Source of the DNA: Saururus chinensis
Lineage: Eukaryota; Streptophyta; Magnoliopsida; Piperales; Saururaceae
DNA: 64,000 bases
Direction: 5' to 3'
Assembly (NCBI GenBank): GCA_035235625.1
Contig: CP141148.1
Coordinates: 14,881,057 to 14,945,056, forward strand
The notes under the pieces were generated by a model. The model was not told the DNA's origin and made no database searches. It saw nothing but the letters and a program-made list of their open reading frames with translations. Shown here piece after piece: positions 39,674 through 49,660 of the stretch (the first letter of the stretch is position 1; every line of letters begins with the position of its first letter). Both the position numbers and the translations under genes were made by a program.

Positions 39674-40052
39674 TGTTGTGCACGATGACCAGACTCAAGC
39701 AGTTAGCGAAGGATTAGTGCTTAGCCTTTACTTTATTATTTCCATAGTTGCTTTGGATGATTTTCTATTATAATAGTTAGTATTATGGATATTTAGATGC
39801 ATTTTGGGTTGGTTCAGTCAGTGGCCCAGGTTAGCCGAACCACTGACTTGCATGCGTCCCTAGGGAAGTGGGCCGGACATGGGTTGGGTTGGCACGACTC
39901 CCTAGGGGACTGGTCGTCCCCTATATGGGGCAACTCCTTTCTTTTGTGGGTATGCAAGTATTGAATTCCAGTTTCTCCCCTTTCTTCTCTACTTCTTCCA
40001 TTTAACTGCGTAATACTCCTAGATATCCATTGTGCCTGCATCGGGCACATTA
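39674..40052 (+). repeat. Reina copy 2, 3' LTR
   Basis: 379 bp, preceded by the purine-rich AGCGGAAGCATGGTGGAG and followed by the target duplication TCCTT at 40053-40057. Confidence 0.92.
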
Positions 40053-40224
40053 TCCTTCTTCATACCATGACCCTCCTCTATGTGGCTAGCAGGCCCTCTT
40101 TTGTGCCCACAAGGCATTTGCACTTCTGACCTAAAATGTTGTACACATGAACAACTCCAGAGCATAGGGTTAAGGCTCAAGAACAACTCTCACTATGTAC
40201 CTAAACAAACTAGCATATTGTAAC

Positions 40225-40900
40225 ACCTTAGAATTCTCAACACATTTTCTTAAAAATTCATGAAATTATTTTGCAATATAATGGTTGTAAATCATGAAAA
40301 ATGACAAAATATGAAACATGTAAAAATAGTTTTATAATTTAAAACTTCACACATCAATTTTTCCCTTATAATTTTTCCCAATTAAATATCATACGACCAA
40401 ACCAAACATTCACAGGTGCTACTCGAAAATAAATCTATGAAATAAATTACTATGATCATGGGCTTTAAATATAAATCTATCTGAGGCATCCATGAGTAAA
40501 AGTCCCATAAACAGTCCTTAGTTGAATTCAAATTACAAGTCAAGAAAGTATAGACACCTTAATTTTTATCTCACCCAATACATCAAATTGTGGAAAAAGT
40601 AATAAAGTCTCACAATGAGTCAGAAATATACTAGAGCCAATAGATATTACTCCACCGACAAAAACAAGCATCCATCTCCAGGAGCTCTTCATCACAAACT
40701 TAAAAAATCCTCCTGAGCATCGGGGCTTAAAAAAGAGGGAAATGAGTATTTTCATACATAGTAGAAAATACTCTATAAGGGAGTTCTAATTAGTGAATCT
40801 TGTAAATCCATGCATAGATGCTTTCACTCAACTTAAACATGAAGCATAAAAACATACAAACACATCAAAGTTGCATAATGTAACAATCATGAACAAACAT
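40225..40900 (+). repeat. Possible Tekay/Del-like LTR remnant
   Basis: It begins TGTAACACCTTAGAATTC, the usual start of Tekay-type LTRs. Nothing else confirms it: no partner, duplication or PBS was found, and the end is unknown. Confidence 0.35.
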
Positions 40901-40904
40901 ATAC

Positions 40905-41165
40905 CATCTTACTATTCTTACACTTACTCTTCCACTTATAGCCTTACTCATACCATTCTTACACTTATAGTCTTACTTAAAACATTTTTACAGTCTTACT
41001 TATACAATCTTACTCAAATTCTTTACTCTTAGAGTCTTGCTAAAAAATATACACTTACCGTCTTGCTAAAAAATATACGCTTAAAGTCTTGCTCAGAAAC
41101 ATACTCAAATAGTCTTACTTGGAATCTTACACTTATAGTCTTGCTTCAAATCTTACAAACTTACG
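40905..41165. repeat. Degenerate tandem array, ~25-30 bp unit
   Basis: A run of imperfect units built on TTACTCTTA/TATAGTCTTACT/AGTCTTGCT, about nine to ten in a row. It reads as an old minisatellite. Confidence 0.7.
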
Positions 41166-41438
41166 TACTTACTCATATCGTATGCATACCATTGTCACTA
41201 AAGTTCATTACAATTGATAAGCTTCAACGTCAAAATGGAAAGGAATGCTACTGGGGCATCATCTTAACGTCTGGGCATCAAACAGGTGATAGTAAATCCT
41301 TAATACTACTAACCATAGTGTGCAAATGCCCACACTCCAGGGGCCATTCAATGCCATCTAAGGGCGGAAATCATACAGTGACGCTTTTGGGTCAAAATCT
41401 TATAGTTGCACTCTAGGGTAGAATTATACACTGCCAAC
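41166..41438. other. Spacer, nothing recognised
   Basis: A short unassigned stretch between the tandem array and the Athila remnant. Confidence 0.5.
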
Positions 41439-44265
41439 TAATAGAGATTTTTTTAGTAAGGAACCTGAGTAATAGAGAATATCATGATGTGTAATAGAGA
41501 ATTTTTTAGTAAAGAACCTGAGTAAGCATGGGTTTATTTTGATGTGTTGGCTGAAAATACTCAATCATCGGAAGATGCTAATTAATTTGAAAGTACTAAT
41601 AAGACCAAATCTAATGTGACAACTATGGGGGGCATGTACCTTCTTAAAGAACAGGACGATGTGAAAGCAAAAATTGCAAGTTTAACTAGAAAGGTTGAGG
41701 CTATGAAAATTAATATGGAAAATATGTCTGAAGTTTCTCAAAAAACACAAGATATTTGTAGTATATGTCAGAGTGATAGACACCAAACACAATGAAATCC
41801 TACATGTCAATTTGTAGTTGAAAATTTAAAATTTTCAAGTTCATAAGAGGAGCATGACAAGTCCATCACCACTTTGAGAAGTGGAAATTCATTAACAAAG
41901 ACATTCCAAACAAAGTTGTTCAACCCAAGGAGTCTTTGAATTCTAAACATGGTGACGAACTTAACAACTCCAATTATGTTTCTCCTATTTCTCCTCCTTT
42001 TCCCCAAAGATTACAATCTTCTTCTAAACTAGTGCAAAATGGTGATATTCCTAAAATTTTTAAACAAGTTAGGATTAACATTCCTCTCTTAGATGCCACT
42101 AAAAAAATTCCATCTTATGCAAATTTTTTGAAAAACCTTTATACAATCAAGAGTAAGCTAAATGTACAAAAAATTACATTTTTGACATAATAAGTGCAAT
42201 TTTGCAACAAATCACCCCACCCAAATATAAAGATCTTGGTTGTCCGACCATATCTTGTGTAATTGGGAATTATAGAATTGAAAAGGCTTTGCTCGATCTT
42301 CAGGCAACTATTAATATCTTACCTTATTTTGTATATGAACAATTAGGAATTGGTGAGTTGAAGCCCATAAGCATTACACTTCAACTTAATTGTAGAAATA
42401 GTGTTATGAAGCTTTTTTTGGAAATATGACTTTGGAATAGAACTTTTTTTATATTTAAAGGCAACCAAGAGATTATGAGTCCATGAAATAAACATAATTG
42501 AAAGTCTTGTGCATAACAAATCTCTTATCTCTTCATTTTTTGACCCTCTAGAGGCTTTTCTTGCTTATTTTAATTTTGATGATGAAAATGTGATTAATAA
42601 TGCAAATTCTTTATTAGAGTCAAATCCATGTTGGATTCTAAAAAGTAGAAGGCATGCTTTGAGGAATTACCTCCTCCCAATAGCACTCCACTCCCTTCAA
42701 TTGTCCAATGCACAAACTTGAGTTAAAACCCCTTCCTAATGAGCTTAAATATACATTTTGGTGTGAAGGAGAGACATACCTTGTAGTTGTTTCATCAAAA
42801 TTGGATCACACACAAGAGCAAAAGTTGCTTCATATCCTTAGAGATCATAAAAGTGCAATTGGTTGGACCATGGCTAATATTAAGGGAATTAGTCCCTGAG
42901 TTTGCACTCATAGGATCTTCTTGGAAGATGATGCCAAACCCTCTAGAGAAATGCCATGTAGGTTGAACCCTAACAAGAAAAAGGTTGTGAGAGCAGAAGT
43001 CCTAAAATTGTAAGATGTAGGGATCATATACCCTATTTCTGATAGTTAGTGGGTAGTCCAACCGAAGTGGTGCCTAAGAAATTTCGTGTGATTGTAGTAA
43101 AAGATAAAATAATGAGTTGATCCCAACTAGGGTCACCACTGGTTGGCGCATGTGTATTAACCATAAGAAACTCAACTCTGTCACTAGGAAAGATCATTTT
43201 CCCCTTACCATTCATGGACCAAATCATAGAAAGGGTGGTTGGTCATCATTTTTATTGTTTCTTTTATGGTTATTCTAGGTATAACCAAATTAAGATTTCA
43301 CTTGAGGATCAAGAAAAGACAACTTTTACATGTTCATTTGGTACTTTTGCTTATCGAAGAATGTCATTGGATTGTGTAATGCTCCTATCACATTTCAAAG
43401 ATGCATGTTGAGTACATTTAGTGATATGGTGGAGCATTTTCTTGAAGTTTTTATGGATGATTTTTTTGTCTTTAGAGATTCTTTTGACGTTTGTCTTAAT
43501 CATTAAGAAAAAGTTTGGGTTAGATGTGAGGTGAAAAACCTTGTTTTAAATTAGTAAAAATGTCATTTTATGGTCATTAAGGGAATTGTACTTAGTCATA
43601 TTGTTTCTATGCAGAGAATTCAAGTGGATAAGGACAAAATTGAATTGATTGTGTATTGCCTTGCCCAAATTCAAATAAAGATGTTAGATATTTTTTGGGG
43701 CATGTAGGATTTTATAGAAGGTTTATTAAAGATTTTACTGTTATATCTAGGCCATTGTGCAACCTTCTATCAAAGGACAACTCCTTCGAATGGAGTGAAC
43801 CATGTGAACGATCTCAAAACTAAAGAACATGCTCGTTTATGCTCCTACTATGCTCCTACCATGTGATGCTAGTGATTATGTTGTTGGGGCTATTCTTGGG
43901 CAAAGAAAAGATAAAAAGCCTTGTGTCAATTATTATGCAAGTAGGACTTTAAATAGCGCTCAAACGAACTACTTAACTACTAAAAAAGGACTTCTTGCTG
44001 TAGTGTTTGCACTTAACAATTTTAGATCATATTCGATTGGTTCCCAAATTATTATTTTTACTGACCATGCAGCTCTCAAATATCTTCTAAGCAAGAAGTA
44101 TGCAAATCACAGATTACTCAAGTGGATCCTCCTACTCTAAGAATTTGATCTCACTGTCAAAGACATGAAAGGAGTAAAGAATGTAGTTGTTGATCACTTG
44201 TCAAGATTAGAGTTTTCTGTTTCCTTGGAACCACTGCCAATCAAAGACTCCTTTCCTGATGAACA
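41439..44265 (+). mobile_element. Athila internal fossil, gag to RNase H
   Basis: Plus-strand Athila remnant without a recognisable 5' LTR. It starts within gag (matching the element at 61230 onward). Visible parts: gag with Lys-rich tail and knuckle-like CSICQSDRH near 41755; protease (TISCVIGNYRIEKALLDL, near 42250); the Athila pre-RT segment ELKPLPNELKYTFW near 42712 and IGWTMANIKGISP near 42858; reverse transcriptase (EDQEKTTFTCSFGTFAYRR, near 43300; FMDDFFVF near 43455); RNase H (CDASDYVVGAILGQR, near 43863); and DHLSRLEF near 44190, ending in SFPDEH. Integrase is absent. Many breaks. A ~34 bp direct repeat lies at its left edge (41439-41472, 41492-41525). Confidence 0.8.
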
Positions 44266-44655
44266 TGGTGGCCGTTTGAAGCACCGCATGTATCTGTCCA
44301 CCTCTCAATGAACCTATATCAGCAGCAAATGGTGAGGTAATCACATTAAAGATGTAAACATTTCCTTCTTGGCAAACATTTTCTGATGGAAGCAAACATT
44401 TCTATGTAGCCTTGCTTTTAGATTTGTTGGTTTGGAAATTTATCTTAACAATTGCATACTTTGTCTTTCAGACAAATTTATTTGATAAATAAAGAGATTA
44501 AATGCACCTTAATCATTAATTGATTGTATTGCCTTTGTTTTGGTTTATATATAGTGTATGATTTGCACACCTTGATTAGATTTATTGTATTTGCTGCTGT
44601 GAAGCCGCACCAAAGTTCTATGAATGGTTCATAGAATTGTTCTTGCTGTTTTGTT
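44266..44655. other. Unassigned stretch before the acyl-activating enzyme fragment
   Basis: Athila homology ends near 44265. A possible short exon ends at an AG/GTAATC donor-like site near 44334 (plus strand), but I cannot match its peptide to any family. The rest is T-rich with a stretch that could be intron leading into the exon below. Confidence 0.4.
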
Positions 44656-44932
44656 GTCTTGTATTGGAAGGCTGAGGCAGCTGTGGTTGGGCGGCTGGAT
44701 GAGCATTGGGGTGAGACAGTTTGTGCAGTTGTGAAGCTAAAGTTAGGCTGCGAAGCGAATGCTCATGAGATCGTCCATGTCTATCGGTCCAGGCTGCCTC
44801 ATTTTATGGCTCCTAGGACTGTTATTTTTGAGTATTTGCCCGACTTCAACCGGAAAGACACAGAAGTATATACTCAAGGAGAAGGCTAATGTCCTGGGAA
44901 GTCATACTCAAAAAACTGTTAGCAAGCTCTAA
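44656..44932 (+). pseudogene. Acyl-activating enzyme C-terminal exon, peroxisomal type (frameshifted fragment)
   Basis: This encodes the C-terminal subdomain of a plant acyl-activating enzyme of the AMP-binding (acyl-CoA synthetase) superfamily, which activates carboxylic acids via acyl-adenylate to acyl-CoA. Visible: VLY, then EAAVVGRLDEHWGETVCAVV, the C-terminal hinge-side core, then RLPHFMAPRTVIFEYLP. In the next frame come TSTGKTQKYILKEKA, containing the conserved Gly-Lys region with the catalytic lysine of the family, and a final VSKL before a stop. SKL is a canonical PTS1 signal, so the parent enzyme was peroxisomal, like AAE5/AAE6-type proteins. The frame changes just after LP near 44841, consistent with loss of two bases of an AAG codon. 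No upstream exons are seen here, so this is a pseudogene or captured fragment. AAE subfamily assignment is tentative. Confidence 0.85.
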
Positions 44933-46228
44933 AGCACGTATCCTTGTAAATATGATGGTTTGCTACGGATTCTGATTTTTTGTGTAAACTATTATTGCAA
45001 CCAGTTGCTCCTTCAATTATGGGACGTCCAACTGTCTACATTCAGAACCTCAATAAGTTTCCAGCTTGCATTGGTTGTATTGGATAGAACTCGGAAGGCC
45101 ACTAGACCCCACTTTAAAAGATTCCAGGCTGCTCATGTAACATTTATACCATTTTCAAATATGGCAAGTTGTAATTATGATTTGGTATCTACAATTGAAA
45201 TAACATTCGTTGGAAAAGAGGCTTTACCTTTCTCAAATTCTTCTAAACTCATGAGATATCTAAAATTTTTACATGTTTTTTTGACCTAGTTCTCAATGAC
45301 AGATGCAGGCGTACTCGTAAATATAGAAATTGACTCTAGGAAACTTCTTTTGGTCGTAAAGCTTTTCATTGGATTTCAAAAACTCTTATCTTCCTTGGGT
45401 GCTTGTCAGAGCCAGACTAGTGTAGGCAAATATAATCTTCTCTTTTTTTTTGGTACAAACATATAGTAGCCTTGTTCCCAGTATCCAAACTATGCTTGCT
45501 GAAATGCATAAGAAAACCGAAGGAAATTATGTTCTCACAGTTTTGATCATGTAGTGGGCCTTACTTATGTGGCAGTTGGGCAGATCAAACTATCTGATAG
45601 CGCATAAGCACCAGATGCATATTAACTTTTTCCATTTCAAATGGTGCAGAAAAGTTCATTGCAACACAAGACAAAAAATAAAAATGTAGGCATGGCAAAG
45701 ATATGGGATAAAATGATTAAAAACAGAGGCTCATGTAAAGTATTTTTGGAGTATTTGCAATTTTATCAGTCAGGACTGGTTGCTGCATATCTTTTTGTCT
45801 TTTATTATTACTACTACATAGAATATTTGGATTCTTGTATACTTGAGGTTTCATATGTTGGTCCCTGAAAATGGAGTATAATTCGGTTCACTCATAAATT
45901 TTGAAACAAATAGATTTTGAAATGGATGGCAAAAGTAGCAGATAGTTTTCAAATTATACCCAAAATTGCTTAAATATGCAGGTTAGAAGACAAAATTAAC
46001 TTCAAGTTCATGGCTTTGATTTTTAAACTACAAATAAAAGCACATTGAAGAGCCCTGTAGGTGCACAAAATGAAGAAAATGGAGACAAATTTATAAGCTT
46101 GTTTCATATGTAAAGAATTTACCACATAAACAAAATAATCTTTGTTAGAAGCTCATTCTCTAAAATCTGGTTTGTGAAAAAGAAGATGCTTGACATGCAA
46201 ACTACAGAAATACTCATCCAAACTTTCA
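44933..46228. other. Convergent intergenic region (AAE 3' flank to GRF gene)
   Basis: About 1.3 kb between the end of the acyl-activating enzyme exon and the end of the GRF gene. No domain-bearing frame is seen. The composition and lack of repeat partners suggest low-copy host DNA. The first few hundred bases may be the old 3' UTR of the enzyme gene. Confidence 0.5.
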
Positions 46229-46712
46229 CTACTTTAAGCAAGTAAACAAATAAACATAAAGGCAGGATATTAATATCAACCCAAATATGGTTGCAAGCAT
46301 AAGCCCTATTGTGAATATCATTGCCCTAAATAAATGATCTGGTGTGAGTGTTGGGTCTACCAATGTCGGTCCGTTATTCACACTTTTATGGCTTTGCAAC
46401 AAAGTGGATGGACTATGATGTGGTCGGGCACTCATATTATTATTAGCAACACTTCCTTGATACTCATCATACCAATACATCTTCCCACAACCAGTCCCTC
46501 CCTGAAAAAATATTACTTTATTAAGTTGACTAATTTATGACTATATAAACACATTCTCCATGCATCATTAAAACATACAAATGATTTTTTGGGCACTTCC
46601 AAAATGGTCTGCCTGGGTTCGTTATTGTGGTTGATATGAGGTAAATCATACAGCCCAAACAACTTGGATATAAAGGTCCATGGCTTGACCTTTGGTAACT
46701 TGTTGAAGCCAT
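46229..46712 (-). CDS. Small GRF-type zinc-finger protein with C-terminal membrane anchor (two coding exons)
   Basis: Proposed spliced gene on the minus strand. Coding exon 1 is 46712-46575 (46 aa, MASTSYQRSS...). Intron 46574-46502 has GT and TTTTTTCAG ends. Coding exon 2 is 46501-46229 (90 aa), for 136 aa in all with phase kept. The junction builds a GRF-type zinc finger: a CLGC pair, then TNPGRPFWKCPK, then GTGCGKMYWYDEY, matching the plant pattern NPGRxFxxC...GCGxFxWxDE. A Ser/Pro/Asn-rich linker follows. A hydrophobic segment near the C-terminus (AMIFTIGLMLATIFGLILIS) would span a membrane, an arrangement known in small plant GRF proteins. In the family the GRF finger binds nucleic acid; the role of this protein is unknown. 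The first Cys pair is slightly off consensus, so it could be a recent pseudogene. Exon borders are inferred, not proven. Confidence 0.6.
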
Positions 46713-46718
46713 TCTTTG

Positions 46719-47837
46719 CTGAATTAAAGACCTCAAAAATCATGGTACACAAAGTAAAATCAACAACTGCAAGGGTTGTTTGTTTCAAGTAAAAGTGCAT
46801 ATAATTTGTACTGAATTTTTTTCCTGAATTATAGAAAGAGGTTACACCTTTTCAATTCTCAGTCTTGGGTAGTAGCCGATAGTGTGATTTGGGTTTCACC
46901 AATATTGCATTACCTATATTACTTGTGAACTACCTCTCAATTCATAAATGTAAGGCAAAGAATTTGTTATAATCTAACTTATAGCAAGAAGACACAAACT
47001 TATGGAGCATGAATCAGACAAATGCTAGTTCAGCCAGCTACAAGCATCATTTAGACAAAAGAAACTCAAAGAAAAAATCAAAAAATCCGGTAACCAAGGG
47101 AAGAAATCAAATACTCACTACTCAGTTCTTAACTTCAATTAACTAATAGCTAAATTAATTAGAATAGATTCGGGTTTATACGAACTAAATTGGGAGTATG
47201 TGACCAAAAATCAAAATTCGTGAACCAAACATCAATCAAACAAATAGAACATTCAATATACAACAGAAGTCACAACAGAAGTCACAGCACTGATTGTAAC
47301 TTCACATGTAAAAATAGAAGATCTCAACTTCACAACTATAGAATACAAGAAAATTAAAAATTAATTAGAAGACACAAACTTCTTCCAGCTGCAAGCATCA
47401 ACTCAGAAATCAATCAGACAAAAGCAACTCAAATAAAAAACCAAAAAATATGGTAGCCAAGGGAAGAAATCAAATAATTACAACAGGACTCACTGCTCAG
47501 AATGCAGAATTGATAGTTCTTAACTTCAATTTACTAACTCTTAAATTAATTAGAATAGATTAGGGTTTATACAAACTAAATTGGGAGTATGTGATAAAAA
47601 ATCAAACTTTGTGAACTGAGCATCAATCAGACAAATAGACCATTCTATATAATAGAAGTCATAGCACTGATCGTAACTTCATTTGTTAAAATAGAAGATA
47701 TCAACTTCGCAACTACAAAATACAAGAAAGTCAAAAATTAATTAGAAGTGATTAGGGTTTATACTAACTAAATTGGGACTATGTGATCAAAATTTGAAAT
47801 TTGTGAACTGACATTAGGGAATTTAGGGTTTATTTAC
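46719..47837 (-). other. Probable 5' UTR intron of the GRF gene
   Basis: The donor AAG/GTAAAT (minus strand, 47838/47837) and acceptor TTAATTCAG/CAAAG (46719/46718, six bases before the start codon region) frame a 1.1 kb intron. Most of it is the tandem repeat listed next. Confidence 0.5.
46990..47820. repeat. ~360 bp tandem repeat, about 2.3 copies
   Basis: Units near 46990-47340 and 47370-47700, plus a partial third to 47820, share blocks such as AACCAAGGGAAGAAATCAAAT, split by small changes, and TAAATTAATTAGAATAGATT, followed by ACTAAATTGGGAGTATGTGA. They are direct repeats with roughly 80-85% identity by eye. Confidence 0.8.
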
Positions 47838-48110
47838 CTTACAATAAGAGGAGGATAGTGTGAAAGTGAGAGGCAGTAGGAGGTCGAGCGTCGATGACGA
47901 ATAAGTAGCCGGGGAGAGCCGGAGAGAGAGGGCCGGAGAGTTCAGTAGCCGGCGCCGATGTCGAGCCCTTTTTGTTTCGAGTCAACTATCGGGATGAGAT
48001 GAATCGCTGCCGGGAGATGATTGCCCTCGCCCCCATTGCCATCACCATCAGGAGATGGTCGCCATCATCACAGAGAGAATGGTAGGGTTTCTTTTGGCCC
48101 GTGTTTATGA
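47838..48110 (-). other. Probable 5' UTR exon and promoter-proximal DNA of the GRF gene
   Basis: This is a local GC- and CT/CGG-rich stretch in otherwise AT-rich surroundings, on the minus strand reading CT-rich (CTCTCTCTCCGGCTCTCC...) up to the donor site at 47838. This is the look of a plant 5' UTR. The transcription start cannot be placed. Confidence 0.45.
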
Positions 48111-48302
48111 ATGGTTAGTGTTTACGAATGAATGGTTGCGATCAGCTTAGAATGGATGGTTGTGATTAGTTCACTAGGGTTACAATGGTCATTTTATATT
48201 AAAAAAATCATTTTCCCACTAGCTCATCTAAACGTCATTGACTTTTAATTTTCTTTTTTAAAAGGCATTCAAAGAAAAATACATTTTTTTTCTACACAAA
48301 AG

Positions 48303-48320
48303 CAATTGCCAAACGGGCCC
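48303..48320. other. TIR-like end sequence
   Basis: CAATTGCCAAACGGGCCC. Its reverse complement, GGGCCCGTTTGGCAATTG, resembles terminal inverted repeats of plant DNA transposons (GGGCCNGTTTGG type, e.g. PIF/Harbinger or hAT). No matching opposite end was found to the left, so an element cannot be delimited. Confidence 0.35.
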
Positions 48321-48324
48321 ATAG

Positions 48325-48703
48325 TATTTATCCTTCATCTATCGAAAGTATTTCCTATCTTTATTTTTATTTTTAATGTTTATATCTTCCAGTTAGATAA
48401 AATCTTCATTTGGTTCCAACTGAGATAACATGACACATGAAGAACATCACTCGAAGTTACAATGACCCCTAATGCCTTAGTATTTTATCTTAATTATTTC
48501 TTAACTTTTTATTGCCTCAATACTCTTCTACTCTTTCTCTCTTAATTTTTCTTTACTCCTCTTATTTTGTAATCATTGTGATTGTCACATAAAGGCAATC
48601 CTTGTGGATTCGATCTTGCAAGACTACATTCACTTGTGCACTTGCAAGTAATATAACCCTAAGCTTTGACTCAAATTAATGAATCAATAGTTTAGGTGTA
48701 ACA
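48325..48703 (+). repeat. Athila LTR fragment (3' half)
   Basis: This matches the 3' half of the LTRs at 59241-60281 (plus strand) and 16291-17750 (reverse complement). It ends at the true LTR terminus GTGTAACA but is followed by unrelated sequence rather than a primer-binding site. It could be the truncated 3' LTR of the same-orientation Athila fossil at 41439-44265. Confidence 0.8.
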
Positions 48704-48779
48704 ATAATTGTCTTCCGAAACTATTTTCGACAAAATCATCCTCATCGCGTTCTCTTGGACACAATTATCGGATAGTCGT

Positions 48780-49180
48780 CATTTCGATTACTCGCTAATC
48801 ACAAGTGTATTACACCATAGTTTTTAAGGTCATCTTATCAGACACAAGAAGATAGCACTAGGCGTGTGTTTACTTACACGAAGTCAATAAAGGTCGTGTG
48901 AATGATACCATGACATAACCCCTGGCATGTTATTGCTTACACGAACTCGATGTCGATTACATGATCGGTGAACACAAATTTCACAATATAAATCTTGCAT
49001 GAATATCACGTACGTGAGTCGTGTTATAAAAAATAATATGCTTTTCACATATTACATGATAGGGAATCGAAATAAAACAATCAAGTCTATTTATTTCAAC
49101 ATCTAACCATTTTGTGTCGCCAATGACACGATATACTCAATCTCGTGATATCGATAATATGATGAAAACATTAAATGAAC
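48780..49180. repeat. TACACGAT motif island 1
   Basis: Variants of ACACGA/TCGTGT in both orientations, for example TTACACGAAG, GGTCGTGTGA, TTACACGAACTCG and GAGTCGTGTT. It lies beyond the 3' side of the Ulp1-like gene. Confidence 0.65.
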
Positions 49181-49341
49181 ATTGAATTTAAGAAGCTTCA
49201 CTCCATTTCTGAAGAGCTATTCCATTTCCAAATTGAGGGCATTAAACACGCTTCTATTTCCAATATCCCATGCTGGACTCCATTTCCAATATCCCACACC
49301 ATTATAAATTCGGATATCTAGTTAGACTGCCTGGATCATGC

Positions 49342-49632
49342 TCAGGACGAATCGAACACCATCTGTCTCCATGTGAATAGCATGGTCTGCCATCTAGATA
49401 AAGCATGGGTCGATCTAGACATTGATATAGCACCCGATTGTGAATTCATCAATCCTAGCCAGAAGATGAGTAATCCCATGTAGCCCTCATCTACCTCTTG
49501 GGTTGCCGATACATAATCGGGTGTTATTTCAATGTCCCGATTGTCTAATCGCACTTTATTTGATGTCTTACAATGTTGTGGACATAGAGATGGTGTATAG
49601 TCCACTATTAAAACTTCACACGAATTTTCCAC
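49342..49632 (-). pseudogene. Unrecognised coding-like segment in the Ulp1 transposon
   Basis: A minus-strand 96-codon open frame (MENSCEVLIVDYTPS...) beginning just beyond a solo LTR. The wording, with NKVRLDNRDIEITPDYV, looks like real protein rather than chance, but I cannot assign a family. It lies downstream of the Ulp1 stop codon, so it would be a separate gene or a misplaced exon. The same locus continues at 51774-51900 on the other side of the solo LTR. Confidence 0.35.
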
Positions 49633-49660
49633 TATTGTCTTGACTTTGTTTTATGACTCA

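Larger units (their letters stand above)
34594..40052 (+). mobile_element. Full-length Reina-type chromovirus (copy 2)
   Basis: Complete 5459 bp element: LTR 34594-34973, PBS, gag, protease, reverse transcriptase, RNase H, integrase, chromodomain, polypurine tract, LTR 39674-40052, with target duplication TCCTT (34589-34593, 40053-40057). Its internal part is close to copy 1, but the LTRs (380 bp) belong to a related, different subfamily shared with copy 3. The LTR pair differs at about 7-8%, about 3 million years, so it is older than copy 1. The coding region is broken, by roughly half a dozen to ten breaks. Confidence 0.92.

Noticed and set aside
44207-44395. Minus-strand 62-codon frame
   Set aside because: It overlaps the end of Athila homology and unassigned DNA; no family recognised.
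45540-45600. GGGCCTTACTTATGTGG as the missing partner of the TIR-like end at 48303-48320
   Set aside because: Only the first few bases match; not enough for an inverted repeat.
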